A program made the position numbers and the translations under genes. A stretch of 64,000 bases of DNA from Cryptomeria japonica (Eukaryota; Streptophyta; Pinopsida; Cupressales; Cupressaceae), in NCBI RefSeq assembly GCF_030272615.1, contig NC_081406.1, positions 231,312,396 through 231,376,395 of the forward strand, given 5' to 3'. The notes beneath the pieces were generated by a model that did no database searches, had not been told where the DNA came from, and saw nothing but the letters and a program-made list of their open reading frames with translations. Shown here piece by piece: positions 46,833 to 58,400 of the stretch (positions are counted from its first letter, which is position 1; every line of letters begins with the position of its first letter).

Positions 46833-47665
46833 ATGGAGAAGCAAATAAATTTTGTTTGGTCTTATGCTCACATGCTAGGGGTAGATCCAAATCTAATCAT
46901 GCATCACTTTTCCATCACTCTTGGAGCTAAACTTGTCAAACAGAAATTAAGGAAGATGAATCCACATGTTACATTATTAGTCAAAGTAGAAATGAAGAAG
47001 TTATTAGATGTCGGATTCATCCAACCTATAGACTATGTCGAATGGATATCAAACATTGTACCAGTTTCTAAACCAGATAAAAGCATAAGGATTTGTATAG
47101 ACTTCAGAGACCTCAACAAGGCCTATCCAAAAGATGACTTTCCTTTGGCAACCATCGACACCATTGTTGATCTAACAACAGGGCACACAATGCTATCACT
47201 CATGGATGATTTTTTGGGCTATAACCAAATTAAGATAGCTCAAGAGGATCAAGATAAGACTGCATCCACATATCCATGGGGAACATATTGCTGGAACATC
47301 ATGCCTTTTGGCTTGAAAAATGCTGGCGCAACTTATCAAAGAGCCATGACAACAATTTTCCATGATATGATGCATACTTTAATGGAGGATTATGTAGATG
47401 ATTTGCTAGCTAAATCATTCACAAGAATTGAACACTTGGACATCCTAAATAAAATATTTCAATGATTGGAGAAATTCAATGTCAGATTAAACCCTAAGAA
47501 GTGTGTCTTCAGGGTCACATTCGACAAACTTTTGGGCTACATTGTATCAGAAAAGGGCTTCGAAGTGGATCCAACAAAGGTTCAGGCTATCATGGAGATG
47601 CCACCTCCTAAAAACATTATCCAGCTACGATCTCAGCAGGGAAAGTTACAATCCATCAGATGATT
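46833..47665 (+). pseudogene. D2 reverse transcriptase
   Basis: Starts at FVWSYAHMLGVDPNLIMHHF, the usual entry to plant gypsy RT. It continues with KLRKMNPHVTLLVKVEMKK, LLDVGFIQPIDYVEWISNIV, 'IRICIDFRDLNKAYPKDDFP' (catalytic Asp in 'CIDF'), 'LSLMDDFLGYNQIKIAQED' and 'MPFGLKNAGATYQRAM'. The active-site box is YVDDLLAKS near 47395. A TGA follows 'LNKIFQ' at 47463-47465. The 'MDDFLGYNQ' differs from the common 'MDAFSGYNQ'. Complete fingers and palm, and the part that D1 lacks. Confidence 0.88.
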
Positions 47666-48640
47666 TATTGCTTAGTTAGCAAATAAATGTCTCCCATTCA
47701 ATCATCTTCTTCACAAGAATATACCTTTCAAATGGGAAGACAAATGTGTAAAATCATTCCACTAGCTCAAACAATATATGATGAATCCACCAATTTTGGT
47801 ACCAGTGATAGTAGGCAAGCCACTCATCCTTTATATATGAACAACAAAAGTATCATTGGGGGCACTATTAGCACAAGAAGATCCAACATGCAAAGAAATG
47901 GCTATCTATTACATCAGCAGGACTCTGAACGGATATGAACTCAATTATACATTCATCGAAAAGGCTTGCTTAGAAGTCGTGTTTGCTTCTCAAAAGTTCC
48001 TCCACTATATGCTAGCCCACACAATCAAACTGGTAGCAAAGATCGATTCTCTCAAGTATCTACTCAATAAGGTCGCTCTCACATGAAGATTAGCTAAATG
48101 GGTCATGATCCTAAGTGAGTTCGACATTCAGTACATAGAACGATGAGCTATAAAAGGAAAAGCAATTGCAGATCAACTGGCAGAAACACCACTACCAAAC
48201 CAACACCCACTACAGGTGGAATTTCCAGATATGGATGTACTCACTATCACACCCAAGAAATGGACCCTATACTTTGATGGATCCAATACACAACATGGAT
48301 CGAATGCCAACATCCTATTCATCACTCCAGAGAGGCACACAATTCCAAGATCTTATAGACTTATGTTTCCATGCACCAAAAAATATTGTTGAATACGAAG
48401 CCCTGGTAACAGGAATCAAAGTAGTTGTAGAATGGAGAATCACAAAATTAAGAGTCTATGGGGATTCTTAGTTAGTTATCAATCTGATCAATGATGACTA
48501 TCATACAAGAGACGATAAGCTAATACCTTACAAGAGATGGGTGGATGAATTCAAAAAGTACTTTGTGCACATCACCTTTGAGCAGATTCCAAGATTGGAA
48601 AATAGAGTTGCCGATGCAATGACCACTATCGCCTCGCTTC
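47666..48640 (+). pseudogene. D2 RT connection and RNase H
   Basis: Contains 'PFNHLLHKNIPFKWED', 'LGALLAQEDPTCKEMAIYYI', 'YELNYTFIEKACLEVVFASQ' and, after the stop at 48084 shared with D1, RNase H from WTLYFDGSNTQHGSNANIL near 48260. It includes 'RVYGDS' with a stop after it and 'LENRVADAM'. The 'IVEYEAL' Glu segment is shifted one frame by an indel near 48385. The integrase that should follow is deleted. Confidence 0.78.
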
Positions 48641-50423
48641 TACAAATTCCACCATATCATATCCCACCATGGCTTGGTGATCAATGTATATTCCACATTG
48701 ACAAGTGTCCATAACTAGGGGTAGTATTCATCTTGCTTTAACATTCAGAAACCAAACAAAGTTCACAACATACTAAGGAAACCCATATCAAAACTACTCA
48801 TTAGACTGGAAAACAGGATCACTATCACACTAGAACTTCAACACACATGATGGATGATTTATTCTGAATTATGATTTGTTTACATTTGGCATGAATTTTT
48901 GACTATTTGTATCTTGATTTGTGAATCATTAGATCTCATGAGCTACTCAAGGATGCACTGAGCTAGAGAAGCAATGAAGGAATCTGATATTTTATTTGGT
49001 TTTCTGTCTATGAGGCGATCATTCGTATGGTGCAAATTTGTCTCGAGACATGATTGGAAACATATCATTGAAGATATTTTCCATTTTGTGCATACAAATG
49101 GTTAACTCTTGTCTTTTTTACGCAAGCAACAACTAGGTCATCTTGGTTCAATTATACCTCAACGCTTGTGTCATCTTGCAATATGAAAAATCATGTACGT
49201 TATACTCAGGTCATCATGGTTTAATTATACCATGATGCTTGTATTAACTTTCAACATATCAAAACCTCAATGATGACAAAAGGAGCACAAACAAGTGACT
49301 AACAAGAATGACAAAAACATAATTAAAGTGATCATTTAGTTGCATTTATATCAAATTAGTTGCATACAATTGTAGTAGGTTGCACATCATCTTAAACTTG
49401 CATTAATTTGCATATCATTTTAATCTTGCATTAGTATCATTTCATTATCATTATCATTTACATCTCTTTTTTTTAAGATACATCTCATTTCATTATCCTT
49501 ATCATTTACATCCCATTTTCAAGATAGATCTGACATCATAACATTCAGATAACATCACATCTCATATCAAAGTAAACACCATACATATAAAAAACATAGC
49601 AATGCATCATCACATTATCAACCATTCCATCATGAACCATGCATTCACATCATCATGTAATAATCAACATTAAGAGATCAAGAAAATTAATATTATCTAA
49701 GCATCTAAATCATCGTCATAGTATCACCATATCAAATCATGCGCATCATAAATCAATCATCATCAATAAACACATCACATGTGGATCAAATAAAATCAAA
49801 GCCATATATCATACATATCTCACAAAACTATCAAAATGTACAATGGGTATCATGTCTATCAGTACAACAAAGGTGATCAATACAACAAGATAGGTCTCTC
49901 AGGTGTGACTATCTCTTGAGGCAGAAGGTCTAGCAGCAGATGTCCCAGCTCCTGGATCTTCACCAGGTGGATCACGTCGTGCCAGTCTCATAATGCCTCT
50001 GCTCTCCATCATCGAATGACTACATCCAGATTGAGTGGACGCCACTAGAACGTAGCTAGGAGCTCTATGTTCTCAAGGGACCATATCCTCGTACAAATGC
50101 CTATAATAGTCAGCCTCCTTGGCCGAGTATTGTATCTCCCTCAGTGTGTCCCGGAGCGGATTGCCTATTGTGGTTCTATCTAACTTCTCAGGAAGGGCCT
50201 CTGATCAGCTTTGACACTCTACAACTGTATCCCTCTCTACCTACAACCTCTTAATTTGTCGCTGTTGCGCTAGGACCTGTGCATGTAGCACCCTAATCTG
50301 AGCATCCTACTGGTAGGTCAACACCCTAATCTGAATAGGTCCCTATGTCATGGTCCTAGATGCACCTTTCCTTTCTCGAGGCACTGAAGGAGGTAAAACA
50401 TCAGATCTTCTCCTCTAGGAGGG
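48641..50423 (+). other. D2 non-coding region between pol and antisense ORF
   Basis: Follows the integrase deletion and matches D1 from about 30880 to 32640 throughout, including the 'CATCAT'-rich part and the duplicated 'GGTTCAATTATACC' piece. No ORF is supported. Confidence 0.65.
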
Positions 50424-51744
50424 TCACCTACCATGCTCTGTATCACCCTCTATCCCTCCCATAGTAGCTAAAACCCCACCTATCCCCACACCCCCACCCG
50501 CACCAAGCAGGAGACCACCTCTACCACCACCTCCACCACCCCCTCCACCTCCATATCCTCCCTCCTCTCCCTCATCCTCCTCTCTCTGCCTAGGACCCCC
50601 TCGCCTCTGTGGTCGCTCCTCCTCATCATCATCAAAAGCTAGCAACAACTCTGCCAGGTTAGATATACGAGACACTGCATGTGCTACAAAGTAAGTTGAG
50701 AACTCCTCTATCATCCTAGCATCCACTACCCTGACCTTATAAGCCCAAATCTATTCTGCTAGGGTCATTTACTCTTCCATGATTGCTGCACTATCTAGGG
50801 TGGGCCCCCACTTTGGCATATCCTATCGCTAACGAGCATACAAATAGGCTCCCTATGGTATCCCCTATTGTCTACCGTACTACTGATGAATGCAGTTGTG
50901 TAGGAATCTCTCAATAATAAAGGGTGTCCATCTAATCAGGTACCTAGACATATATACATAGGGCATCTCCAGCCCATCCTCGACCCATACCTCACAATCC
51001 ATTTATGGTCTCTAGATGACTGTATTGATGTCATCTAGAGCCCTGCACCAGTGCTCTAGTTTTCCTAGATTACGCTGGACAACTACACCTGTATAACCAT
51101 ATGCATATGCATGACCAATTGGCCTATCTCTGTCTACAAGTGGTCTCGAGACTGGTAGATGCTCTCAGGCCCACACCTGTAATAAAGTCACCTCGACTGA
51201 TAGACTAGTGTATCCCAGATATACTACCTGGTGGAGCTCTCTATATAGGTGGGCTAACATAAAAGATGCCCATGCAAACTTGCATCCCTGCGTCACCATC
51301 TCCTCTAGAACCAATCCCCATCCAACAACTAGTACCTTCGACCTACGGTCGGGACAAAGGAAACCACCAATGAAACCTGCTAGTACTGATGATAGCAGAG
51401 TGTAACCCAAATCCAAAAACTCCTACCACATGATATCATATCCACTAATGTGATCATCCTAGAAAACACGGATGAGAGCCTTTGTGCCACCCTCCTTGGT
51501 CTACTCATAGGTTAGCAAATCCCCAACCATAGGAATCTGCAAAATTCGATAACAATCCTCTGGTGTAACTATTATCTCATTGGTCAGAAAATGAAAGGTG
51601 TTCATGTCACTATGCCACCTCTCTCGCAATGCTATCAATAACCCCTGGTTAATGGTATAGCATGGCATGTCTTGTAAGGATGATAAACAACATCTCTCAG
51701 TAACATATCAATCAACCTGTGATAGGTGCGAGATAAGTGTCCAT
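50424..51744 (-). pseudogene. D2 antisense ORF with plant mobile domain
   Basis: From the ATG at 51744 (MDTYLAPIT, then a frameshift) the minus strand encodes LIALRERWHSDMNTFHFLTN, 'IIVTPEDCYRILQIPMVGDL', 'GFIGGFLCPDRRSKVLVVGW', 'FAWASFMLAHLYRELHQVVY', 'SVEVTLLQVWAWEHLPV' and 'RPIGHAYAYGYTGVV'. This is the order of the plant mobile domain (RW...THTFH, ED...L.IP..G, AYLYR.L, LLQ.WAWE). The C-terminus (50424-50726) is FDDDEEERPQRRGGPRQREE followed by a Gly-rich run. PMD proteins include host MAIN/MAIL factors, and some retroelements carry PMD ORFs. The antisense location downstream of pol, also in D1, suggests an old accessory gene of the family, perhaps with its own promoter from the 3' side. 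Confidence 0.75.
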
Positions 51745-51839
51745 GGTTTCAGGAATCACTTGTGAGACTGTAGCACACCAAGATCTGCCTGCAAATCACA
51801 AACATATCCACCATTTGTTCTTGACTAAATCAAATCTAT

Positions 51840-52543
51840 CAAAAACAAATCAACTTTAAAAGTGAATCTTATCAATGCATCATATAAAGACTCAACATCA
51901 ATCAATGAACCATATTAGCGCATCATATCAAGCCTCATCAATCAATCAGTGAACTATATCAGGGCATTAAGAACCATATCGAACCAATGCATCATATTGA
52001 CGAAATCAATCAGAGTACCATATCAAAGCAATCCATATCAACATCACATCAGTGTAACACAATCAAAACTCATAACGAAATTAGGACCCATATCAATCAA
52101 GACTCATAACGAAATTAGGACCCATATCAATCAAGACTCATAATGAATTTAGGACCCATATCAACTCAAGACTCATAACGAAATCAAGACCCATATCGAC
52201 TCAAGACTCATAACAAAATTGGGACCCATATCGACTAAAGACTCATAATGAAATTAGGACCCATATCGAATCAAGACTCATAACGGAATCAAGACCCATA
52301 TCGAATCAAGACTCATAATGAAATCTAGACCCATATCGAATCAAGACTCATAACAAAAATTAAATCCATATCGACAACTTGAAACATATCAAAATTAGAT
52401 CCATATCAAAAACCTGACCCATATCAAAAAATCAGATCCATATCGACAACTCACCTCATATCAAAAAGTGACTCATATCGAAACAAGACCCATATTGACC
52501 ATAGACTCATATCGCAATCCAACAACATATTAGAATCAGACAT
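51840..52543 (+). repeat. About 34-bp tandem repeats in D2
   Basis: Same unit as in D1 ('GACTCATAACGAAATTAGGA' plus 'CCCATATC(G/A)A'). The regular array is at about 52066-52340, with decayed copies to 52530. Similarity to D1 stops at about 52543, where region E starts. Confidence 0.85.
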
Positions 52544-53764
52544 TGTTGTCTCCATTTTTGGCTTGCATAAAATTGTGAGGTAACCCCACCAAACTTGACC
52601 AATTCTTGTTTTGCATACTCTGAGGGAGGCTAATTGGTTATCTCAATTAGTCATTTGTCAGTCTTCGTTTTTATTTTTATTGTTTTTCCTTAGTTTTTTG
52701 CGGTCAGTCAGTTTACTGACAGGCTGGGTTTTAAACCTCGACTTGCCACTAGGTTTAATTGATAGGTCAGGTTTTAAACCCCGACCTGTCAGTTGGTCTC
52801 ACTCACATGTCAAACTTTAGAGTTTGACATGTCAGTGGTGGGCGATTTTTGATTAGTAGGTCGGGTTTTAAACTTCAACTTGCTAGTTCGAGTTGCATTT
52901 ATTGCAACTCGAGTTTATGTTTTAATTGGTTTTAAATAGGTTTTAATTGCATTTTATTGTTTAGTTGTCTTTTTCGAGTCTATTTGGTGTTCTCCCGCAG
53001 GTGATCCTTGCCTAATCTCTCATGCCTATTGCTAGAGCTTGTCCACCATTCATCATTTGTGAATCATTTAAGGTAGGTTTCTTGTTTATTTTGCTTTTTC
53101 TGCCTGTTTATGGGTTTGTTAGTTTTTTGCACTAGGGTTTGTTTGTTTTTGTTTGATTCTTGATCTACCCTATGTGGTGGTTCGGGCTTCAAAACCCAAC
53201 AACATTATTTTCATTTTCCCTCCTTTCTATACCCTCTCATATCGAGTTTTGAGACCCGATATGTGAGTCTTTAAACTTGCAATACCCTCAACTCACATGT
53301 CGAGGTTTAAAACCCAACATGTGAGGAGGTAAAATCATCAAGTTGCATGTCAAGTTTCAAACCTCAAAATTCGAGTCATCCAATGATCTCAGCTCACATG
53401 CTGGGTTTTGAAACCTGACATGTGAGGAAATTTGCTCAAAATTGCATGTCAGGTTTCAAACCCCGACATGCAAGATTTAATCTTTACTCACACTGACAAG
53501 TTGGGGTTTGAAACTCGACCTGCAAGTCAGTTTCATTGACATGTCAGGTTTTAAATCCTGACCTATCAGTGTTTGATTTATCCTTTGTATTGGCATGTTA
53601 GGGTTTAAAACCTAAGATGCCAGTGTTTTCCCTTTGCAACTTGCAGGTCGAGTTTTAAACCCTGACCTGCCAGTTTTAGTGTTTTTCCTTCCTGAGCCAA
53701 TTTTAACCAAGTCTTTCATCCTCTTTGATTCAGGATCTCCAATTTGCTCTTCTGATGATGAAAG
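52544..53764 (+). other. Leader-like region E containing a palindrome array
   Basis: It starts at TGTTGTCTCCATTTTTGG exactly where D2 similarity ends, so this may be the start of an LTR, but no matching second copy is visible. No supported ORF before 53765. A 'CCCGCAGGTGATCC' piece at 52994 resembles leader sequence at 26996. The interior is dominated by imperfect palindromes, listed separately. Confidence 0.5.
52720..53671. repeat. Array of about 13 imperfect 25-38-bp palindromes (hairpin units)
   Basis: Units at about 52720-52748, 52761-52790, 52805-52832, 52855-52886, 52888-52912, 53237-53266, 53292-53325, 53345-53375 (weak), 53393-53426, 53442-53473, 53493-53530, 53535-53570, 53591-53622 and 53643-53670. 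Most share a core like GGTTTTAAACC, with outer arms such as CACATGT/ACATGTG, GATAGGTC/GACCTGTC, CATATCG/CGATATG, GGCATGTTAGG/CCTAAGATGCC and GCAGGTC/GACCTGC. The arms differ between units yet pair within each unit. Some stems have no core (TCGAGTTGCA/TGCAACTCGA). Confidence 0.85.
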
Positions 53765-56700
53765 ATGATCATGAGCCTAACAAACATGTTCTCTGTAACA
53801 TCTTTCCTAATGTCAAAGCCATCTGCTAGCAAGTCAATGGCCTCTCCTAGTCACACAAAACCATCACCTGGCAAACCTGTGTACAAGAAGATGAAGTACA
53901 CGTATGTCAAGCACTTGAATATGTTCCTGGAAATTTATGTGGATTCAAATGTGTCAGAGATTAGGGACACTGAAATTGGGTATGTGGTCATGAAGGAGTT
54001 TGAAGATAGATGCAAGAAGGCTCCATCTCGTATCATTAATTTGATGAGGTCAGAATTACATAAATATGCATCCTTTCCTATTGCACCTCTTGATCCAAAA
54101 TTTGTATTGCCTGTAGCAGAACACTTTGACCCAAATACTCATCAAGTGAAAGATGCTAACAAAAATGTGGTGATGACACTTGATAGTGTATTTTTCAACA
54201 GTTTTTTCAAATGTCTAAAGAAAGTTGAGGTTGCCGATGTATCCATGGAAAGCGCACAAGCATACTATGAGAAGCATAGAGATAAGTGCAAGAAAACAAT
54301 TAACACGGTGTTTTTATCCACTCCACGTGACTCAACTGTCACTAGATGACCCAAGTACTTCCATAGAAGTGATTTCAGTGAAGAGTATAATGACATGGTT
54401 TCAATGCTTGCACAGGTTAAAGGTTTGAAAGACTCCCACTACTTCTAGGAGTGTATGTGCTACTACATGAAAATTATCAGGAAAGGAACAACCAAGATTG
54501 ATTGGGGGGAGAAAATTAGTGATACTCTTCATATTCATTTAAAGGAAGTCAAGACATCATTAAAATTTTATATGACTTCATATCTTGTGTATGCAACTTT
54601 CTCAATGAGGCAATATCCAGGCCTTTCTAGAAAAGGAGATAGAAGATTGTTACTTGTTTGGGATTATTATGATCAGCTAACCATCAATAATAAGGGATCT
54701 CATTTCCAAAGAGTCAATGATGCTTTCTTCGCAGTGGGGAGATGTTTGTTCAACAGAAATATGCACAACGAGATAATTTCAGAAGCAGCATATGACTTGG
54801 TGTCTTCTTTTGGTTGCGTTTTCTTGCAATTTTCTACATTTAGGTATATCAACATTGGATGTTTCATAGGTGAGCCATTCATGTTGCCTCAGTATCCATC
54901 AAACAAGATTGTCCTTATGGAACTTTGTCGTCAATTGGTGCATGTACATGCAAGGTAAGCTTCTTCTCATAAGATATGTCTCAAATGGCCTAAGTCTATT
55001 GGCCGATATTTAGTGCTCACCATGCCCAAGGCCAAGAATATGGAGAATGAAATGTTATGGGTCACAATGAGGAGATTTAAATCCCAAGAAAACTTTGATT
55101 TTTGCAATATGAGAAGCAAAATAAAGAGGAGCTATGTGCATGTACATAGGCTAGAAAATGTTTGGGCAGATTGTAAAAGTGATGAAGATGTAAGAAGGAT
55201 GGACTATAGTCATCTTACATTGGAGCAAATAGAGAACTTGGACTTGGGAAAAGATTCTAGACACCATGGAAGATACAAATGATATAGTGGACCCGGTCTA
55301 CTATGAGAAGAAATTTGCTAATACTCCCTTGCCTTTGATTCAATGGTCAAAGAAAGAGAGCAAATCAATTTCTAAGAGGTTTGTGCCTATCATGGAAAAT
55401 ATAAAACAATGACTACTAAATAAGGGAATTTGAATGAAACAACTTCCTGCTAGCTCAGGTGAGGAAGATAATGATGGTCCAATGGGAAAGACTTCAAAAT
55501 TGAGCACCAAGAATAAGGAAGATACCCAGACACCTTTAGTAGCAAAATATAAGGGAAAGGCACCAAAATTCAAGTTCACACTTAAAGGCCCGAAGAAAGG
55601 GGAATCTTCCTCCACAGTCTTGCAACAGGAATCAGTCCAAGGGCCTGATCAAGATAAGGAAGAAGAACAAGAACAAGAAGAGGGAGAAATTCCTCATGCT
55701 AGGGAAGAATGAGAACAAGGAGAAAGCTCTACTCCTACCACCTCTCAAACATCATCATCAAATTGTGTTGTGATTCATTCTATTGATTCTGATTATGATG
55801 AAGAGGTGCGAGAACATGATGAAGAAGAAACATATATGGACTTGGATGAAGAACAAGATCAAGAAGGGGACAATGCAGAATTTGTAATTGTCTCTAGTCT
55901 TCCTATTTTTGATTTCATTCCAACTTCAATGATTGAGTCATCAATCTTGGATTTTAATGAAGCTATGGAATAGGTCACCAAGGAGCAACAAGTAGTGAGT
56001 CTATCAGTTTCTGGTACCATGAAAAAAACTTACCCTTGGTAAGAATAGTTGTCATTTCTACGACAATGACTCCTGTTATTACATCAACGCTACCAACAAA
56101 TATAACAGTTGAGACAGTTAATGTTTTACCAACCTCTATGCCACTGCCGCTACCAGTATCGGTTCCTACAATTCCAGTCGTAATTGCTCCCACCAGGCCT
56201 ATTGTTGCAATGACTTTGGTACAAGTGGGATCATCAACAATAACAGTATCTTCTAGCTAGTCATCCACTAGTTTGCCTATGGTTACACAAGTGGAGGTCA
56301 CTACTTCAACCACGCAATCAGTTTTACCTCCTTGGTTGGATATAGTGGCGCCAAAAAGGAAAAAGAAAGTTGTCTCACTAGACAACTTTGACTTTGAACA
56401 ATTAACTCCTTCAAAGGCTAAGGTAGCCAAAAAGCCCAAGACATTATCAAGGGTGCTCGTTGATCCAGTAAGTAAAAGGAGGTATGCTGAAATAATTGTG
56501 CCAGTAGCAGGTAAGACCAAAGAAAACATCCAAGCTGAAGATTATACAGTTCAAACCATCGAGCTTGGAGAAGAAAATCATGAAAGTGTGAAGCATGACT
56601 TAAGAGCTACAAATGAAGCTATCATGAGAAGACTGGATTAAGAGCAGATTGAAAAGTTGAAATTCAAGGAAAAGTGTGAACAACTGACTAATGTTTTGAT

Positions 56701-57480
56701 CAAGGTGACCCAAAATTCACAACAGGTGGAACTCATTGTTTCATCCATTGATACAGAAGAAATCAACATAATGGAACAAGTGGGAGCTAAAGGTCGAGTG
56801 GTTGACCAATGGATTGAAAGGTTTAAATCTAAAGGTTCCTTCCTCTTAGATTCAAATATTAAGATGCTAAAAGACTTTGAAATCTTGCAAAATCAAATGC
56901 AAGGAATCAAAACCACTTTCATACAAGAGATGGATGAGAATGAAAGAAACATGCAAGTGTGGAAAAAGATGGAGGATTTTGACATTGATTTTCTTGTAGA
57001 TAATAAAGTGTTAGAAACAAGAGGAAAATATGTTCAAGTTTTGTCTCTACTAACACACATGAATGAATTGATCAAGCATATGGTCACTGATCTTTAAGGT
57101 GAGATCAAGAGTTGTGATAATGATATTGAACATATTTCAGCAAGAATAGCTAATATCCCTTGCTACCTATATGGTAAGGATAATCAACAGTTGGTCTCCA
57201 GTGATACCCTCATCCAAGAATTCCACTCTCTGATCTCTCATTGGACAAAGCAAGACTTCACTTTGAACACCTTTGATAAACTTCTTGAAATACAGGTTGG
57301 TTTAGAGTTGCTTTCCTCTTTGCTCAAGGATGGAAAGAAGCAACATGTGAAGACAGGAGATATTATATGCCGGATCAATGCCATATCAAGTTCCATTACC
57401 TTGCCAGATGAAGTTGAGATCAAATCCATCTTGGCTAAATTTAAAGAATTTAAATCCAATGAGGAGGAGAAAGATGAATA
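53765..57480 (+). pseudogene. Large accessory ORF of region E, unknown protein of about 1200 codons
   Basis: The coding signal runs from the ATG at 53765 through 54958 and 55282 in one frame, shifts at about 55330, and returns to the first frame by 56273, ending at 57478-57480. The N-terminal part looks globular: KYTYVKHLNMFLEIYVDSN, 'PVAEHFDPNTHQVKDANKN', 'MTLDSVFFNSFFKCLKK', 'YMKIIRKGTTKIDWGEKI', 'YLVYATFSMRQYPGLSRKGD' and 'GCFIGEPFMLPQYPSNK'. Then come an acidic Glu/Asp-rich part (55640-55970), a Thr/Pro/Val-rich part, and a basic APKRKKKVVSLDNF near 56350. A long helical tail follows. No gag or pol motif. It has the same plan as the large ORF of element H but I see no clear residue-level match. 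Function unknown. Confidence 0.6.
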
Positions 57481-57481
57481 A

Positions 57482-58400
57482 AGTGTCCCCTTTATGACAC
57501 TTAGTTTTTCATGTAGGTGCATTTTTAGTGTAGTTGCATTTTTAGATGCTGTAAGTTTTCTCGCAGCTGCATGTTCCCTATATGCTGTAGTTGTAGTCAA
57601 GTGGGACTGTGTAGTTGAATTAGTCAATTATGCCCACCTTTTTCTCCTTTTCTCTCCTATATATAGAGGAGCCTCGTTTGTAAATATTTATCTTTTATTT
57701 ATGCTAAGCAAGACTCTGCCAAATTTTTGTCCCAACTAAGACTTTGAGCTTTTTGTTGTGAATATTCAATCAAGCAAATAAAGAAAGAAATTATATTTGA
57801 TCTCAAACTTTGTGTTGTATCAAAGTTTATTTATATGAGTTAATTTTCCTATGTTCATTGCTTATATATGTTCTTTACTTCCTTGGTATTGGTGATATTG
57901 TTTATGTGAGTAATAGAGCTTTCCAATTGCGATAAGTACACTTTGTGCTATTTGCATATTTGGGAAATTTTTTGATGTTAAGTGATTAGTGGTAGGCTAT
58001 GTATTGCTGCTATTACTTGTAGTTTTAAGGGATAGGGAAATTATACTTGAAGAATTTGAGATGCAAGTTAAATTTCTTATCATTTGTAATCATTAGCTTA
58101 GTTAAAATAGCATTCAAGAAAGAATTTTTGCTCCTTGATTGTAAGTTTAGTTTTTTCATTTCCTTGAGTATCAAAAGTGATAGATAATTGTAACAAAGTG
58201 GAGGAAGAATACATAAGCTCTAAAAAAAAGATAGTTATATGCTCGAAACTATCCCACAAATTTTAGTTTCTTGTTAATTAGAGAAGAAATTTCAAAGGGA
58301 ATCTCCCGTTGCTGAGAGGAGAGATTAATTTCTCAACATAGTTGTGTGTGAATTATATATTTTATCATTGGTATGCCAGTGACAAAATATTCACCCAACA
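57482..58400 (+). repeat. LTR of element I (start approximate)
   Basis: It ends CCCAACA at 58400 directly before a primer-site motif and has a strong TATA-like box. TGTCCCCTTTATGACAC at 57482, right after the region E ORF, is the best TG start. No second copy is in the window. It may also be the 3' LTR of the unit that includes region E. Confidence 0.5.
57656..57668 (+). promoter_or_regulatory. TATA-like box in LTR I
   Basis: CTATATATAGAGG in the middle of the proposed LTR, followed about 30 bases on by GTAAATATTT. A good core-promoter candidate by position and sequence. Confidence 0.5.

Larger units (their letters stand above)
37298..52543 (+). mobile_element. Ty3/gypsy retrotransposon D2 with inverted duplication in its leader
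   Basis: Order: shared LTR, primer site, leader interrupted by the inverted arm, leader, gag, protease, G-patch region, RT, RNase H, non-coding, antisense PMD ORF, tandem repeats. Integrase is deleted: the sequence jumps at about 48650 from RNase H to the point equivalent to 30880 in D1. The right end is lost at 52543, before any polypurine tract or LTR. Confidence 0.8.

Noticed and set aside
51840-53671. Regular repeats that could suggest a CRISPR array
   Set aside because: Repeat units are diverged, spacers are not of constant length, and the context is eukaryotic retroelements. The arrays are tandem repeats and palindromes, not CRISPR.
55340-57627. Minus-strand frames opposite the region E ORF
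   Set aside because: Short, without motifs, and overlapping a longer sense frame with consistent composition.
52544-58400. Region E as a complete LTR element with LTRs at 52544 and 57482
   Set aside because: The two candidate LTRs do not resemble each other, so they cannot be a pair. Only the right one has a primer site and TATA-like box.
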